Shown here piece after piece: positions 36,243 through 38,267 of a stretch of DNA of 38,267 nucleotides; the first letter of the stretch is position 1; each line of letters begins with the position of its first letter. A model generated the notes under the pieces. That model worked only from the letters and a program-made list of their open reading frames with translations. It did not search any database and had not been told where the DNA came from. The translations under genes and the position numbers were made by a program. This DNA comes from Trachelipus rathkii (Eukaryota > Arthropoda > Malacostraca > Isopoda > Trachelipodidae): positions 1 through 38,267 of the forward strand of contig JABUQX010004785.1 of the NCBI GenBank assembly GCA_015478945.1. The letters run 5' to 3'.

Positions 36243-36944
36243 ATGATTTCGTCGATAGGCTCGCTTAAGATGCCATTATACATACAATTCTATCGATCCT
36301 TTTTTAATAGGTAGGATGGTGGCAATTGTTACTTCTCGAAGTCAATAAAATAGTTCCTTATTCTCTGAGGCTAGCCAACTGTGGATGTGCCTGACGAGTC
36401 GATATCAGTTTTTTAAATAACCCATTAAATTGCAATAGAGAAATAATAATAATATATTTAATAACATAATGATATAATTAACTTAATTACTAATTTTAGG
36501 CTACTTGATCATTCTCTAACTGAAATTATTAGTACTTCTTCAATTTTCACTAAAAATATTGATAAAAACCAGAGTAAGAAACGTAGGTTTGAGTCACGAC
36601 TATCTTCCTTTGTCGAAAAGACTTAGTTTGAGGTCTGGTTTCTATAATTATTATACCTATTGAGGAGCAGTTATAGTATTATTAAATAAGACGATATCAA
36701 TATATTATATATATTAATTATAATTAATTAATTATGTTATATGAATTATATAATAATAATTGTAAATATAGGATATATTTTAAATAAAATTACTCGGATA
36801 TTAGTGATATAAAATACTAAAAAGTCCTTTTTCATATTTAAAATACTAAATATCGTTTTCAGATTTTATATATAAGGCTCACATTAAATATAAAATATAT
36901 TAGAATATAATATATTAGTGGCAATTATCGGATACTCATTGTAC
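36243..36944. other. AT-rich spacer between repeat tracts
   Basis: No gene was recognised. Confidence 0.45.
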
Positions 36945-37535
36945 GCATATTATAATATAATTATTATAGTATATATATATAATACTATTGAAATTATATA
37001 ACTATAATATTATATTATATATATATATAAATATAATATATTATATATATATATATATTATATTAATTATATATATTAATAATATAAATATTATATATAT
37101 ATATATTCATTTAATATAATTATATATAAATATATTATTATTATTATAATTATATAATAACTATATATATATTATACATATATATATATATAATAATTAA
37201 TATATATAATATATTATATATTTTTTATATAAATATATAATATATTAAATATAATATATATTTAATATATAAATTAATATATATTAATATTAATATAATA
37301 TATTAATAATTTTATATCTTCAAACCTAATATTTATATATATTATATTAATATACTAATATAAATTAATTATAATATATTAAATTATATATATTAATTAA
37401 GTCAGTAATAAATATTAATTATAATAATATATATATATTAATATAATAATATATACTATATATATATAGTGATATATATATTAAATATATTATTAATATA
37501 TATTATTAATATTATTATATATATATAATGGAAGA
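36945..37535. repeat. Degenerate (AT)n tract
   Basis: About 590 bp of TATATA and TTAATA strings, broken by a short unique piece near 37316-37330. Confidence 0.9.
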
Positions 37536-37659
37536 AAGTTAATTTAAGAGCTCAATATTTAAAACTTAAATCAGATTAGGAGTAATAAATTTAGGGCGCT
37601 TACTTAGTTCCCAAGTCTATGGACTCGAGCCCATAATGCTAAGTGTAATACTAACAATT

Positions 37660-37843
37660 TATTATATTATATACTTATATAAATTAAATATATGTAAGTA
37701 AATAATAATATATATTATTATATATTATGATATAAATATTATAATATATATAATATATATATATTATATATATTTATAAATTAATAAGTATATATAATAT
37801 AGATATATTATATAAATAATATAATTATATATATATATAATAC

Positions 37844-37874
<31 letters not shown>

Positions 37875-37907
37875 TATATATATATAAATTATATTATATA
37901 TGTAATA

Positions 37908-37938
<31 letters not shown>

Positions 37939-37940
37939 GT
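37660..37940. repeat. Degenerate (AT)n tract
   Basis: About 280 bp of AT dinucleotide repeat follow about 120 bp of ordinary sequence at 37536-37659. Confidence 0.9.
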
Positions 37941-38114
37941 GGTGATTAATTGTTGAAAAAATTAGACATCAATCACTAAATAATAATACTAAGGAAAATT
38001 AAATGTATTATTATTATTAAATAGATAATATATAGATAAGGTGAATAAGATATATATATATTTATATATATTATATATTTGATATTTTATATATTGATCT
38101 GTTATATATTATGT

Positions 38115-38157
38115 AAAAAAAAAAAAAAAATAAAAAAAAAAAAAAAAAATAAAAAAT
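38115..38157. repeat. Interrupted poly(A) run
   Basis: Three A runs are separated by single T's. The stretch just upstream (37941-38114) shows no retrotransposon motif, so I do not call it a retroposon tail. Confidence 0.85.
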
Positions 38158-38267
38158 AATTCAATACTACATAATACTCATGAGCGAAAAGATACATTTT
38201 CGAGAATAATCTATTCTCATCTTTAGGAAATTGGTAAAAATAAATAAATATAAATATAAAAAAGTAT

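Noticed and set aside
37585..37650. tRNA-like T-arm (TATGG/CCATA stem with a box B-like GGCTCGAGTCC on the minus strand)
   Set aside because: The loop is one base too long, no box A is at suitable spacing, and no acceptor stem pairs.
38115..38157. Poly(A) run as a retroposon tail
   Set aside because: No LINE, SINE or processed-gene sequence precedes it, and similar low-complexity runs are common here.

Overview
This looks like AT-rich nuclear DNA from an invertebrate animal, most likely an arthropod and plausibly a crustacean. Four things point that way: relics of LINE reverse transcriptase of a type I associate with crustacean genomes, a hAT DNA transposon, degraded runs resembling the arthropod telomere repeat TTAGG/CCTAA, and very heavy (AT)n, (GA)n and (ATC)n microsatellite content. 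No intact host gene is visible. Species assignment is inference.

Region by region: 1-2580 is a nested minisatellite of about 14 clear units. Each unit has an AT-rich core of about 95 bp and a variable tract of GC-rich hexamers (GGATCC, GGCTCC, GGCTTC). 3003-3985 is the 3' end of a LINE on the minus strand, and its 3' tail is the (ATC/GAT)n array at 3003-3113. 4002-6354 is a 2.35-kb hAT transposon with matching terminal inverted repeats, an exact 8-bp target duplication and a broken minus-strand transposase. 7286-7741 is a diverged direct duplication. 8221-8775 (minus) holds frame-broken pieces that read like a protein-primed type-B DNA polymerase, as carried by Maverick/Polinton-like and related virus-like elements.

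From about 9 kb to the end, the DNA is low in complexity and contains almost no reading frame above 75 codons. Inside it are two more copies of the same LINE family on the plus strand (about 13580-15385 and 24490-26060). Both are recognisable only by switching frames every few codons. There is also a GA-rich block (18020-18450), a tRNA-like/SINE-like segment (about 18551-18625, minus), long degenerate (AT)n tracts, a higher-complexity island (30766-31680), and a degenerate CCTAA array (about 33770-34240). The frame-breaking density is so high that unpolished long-read sequence is a serious alternative to biological decay.

The recognisable genes are all parts of selfish elements: LINE copies, a hAT element and a possible virus-like polymerase. 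Nothing suggests that they cooperate in a host pathway. I found no CRISPR array, operon, rRNA or intact tRNA.
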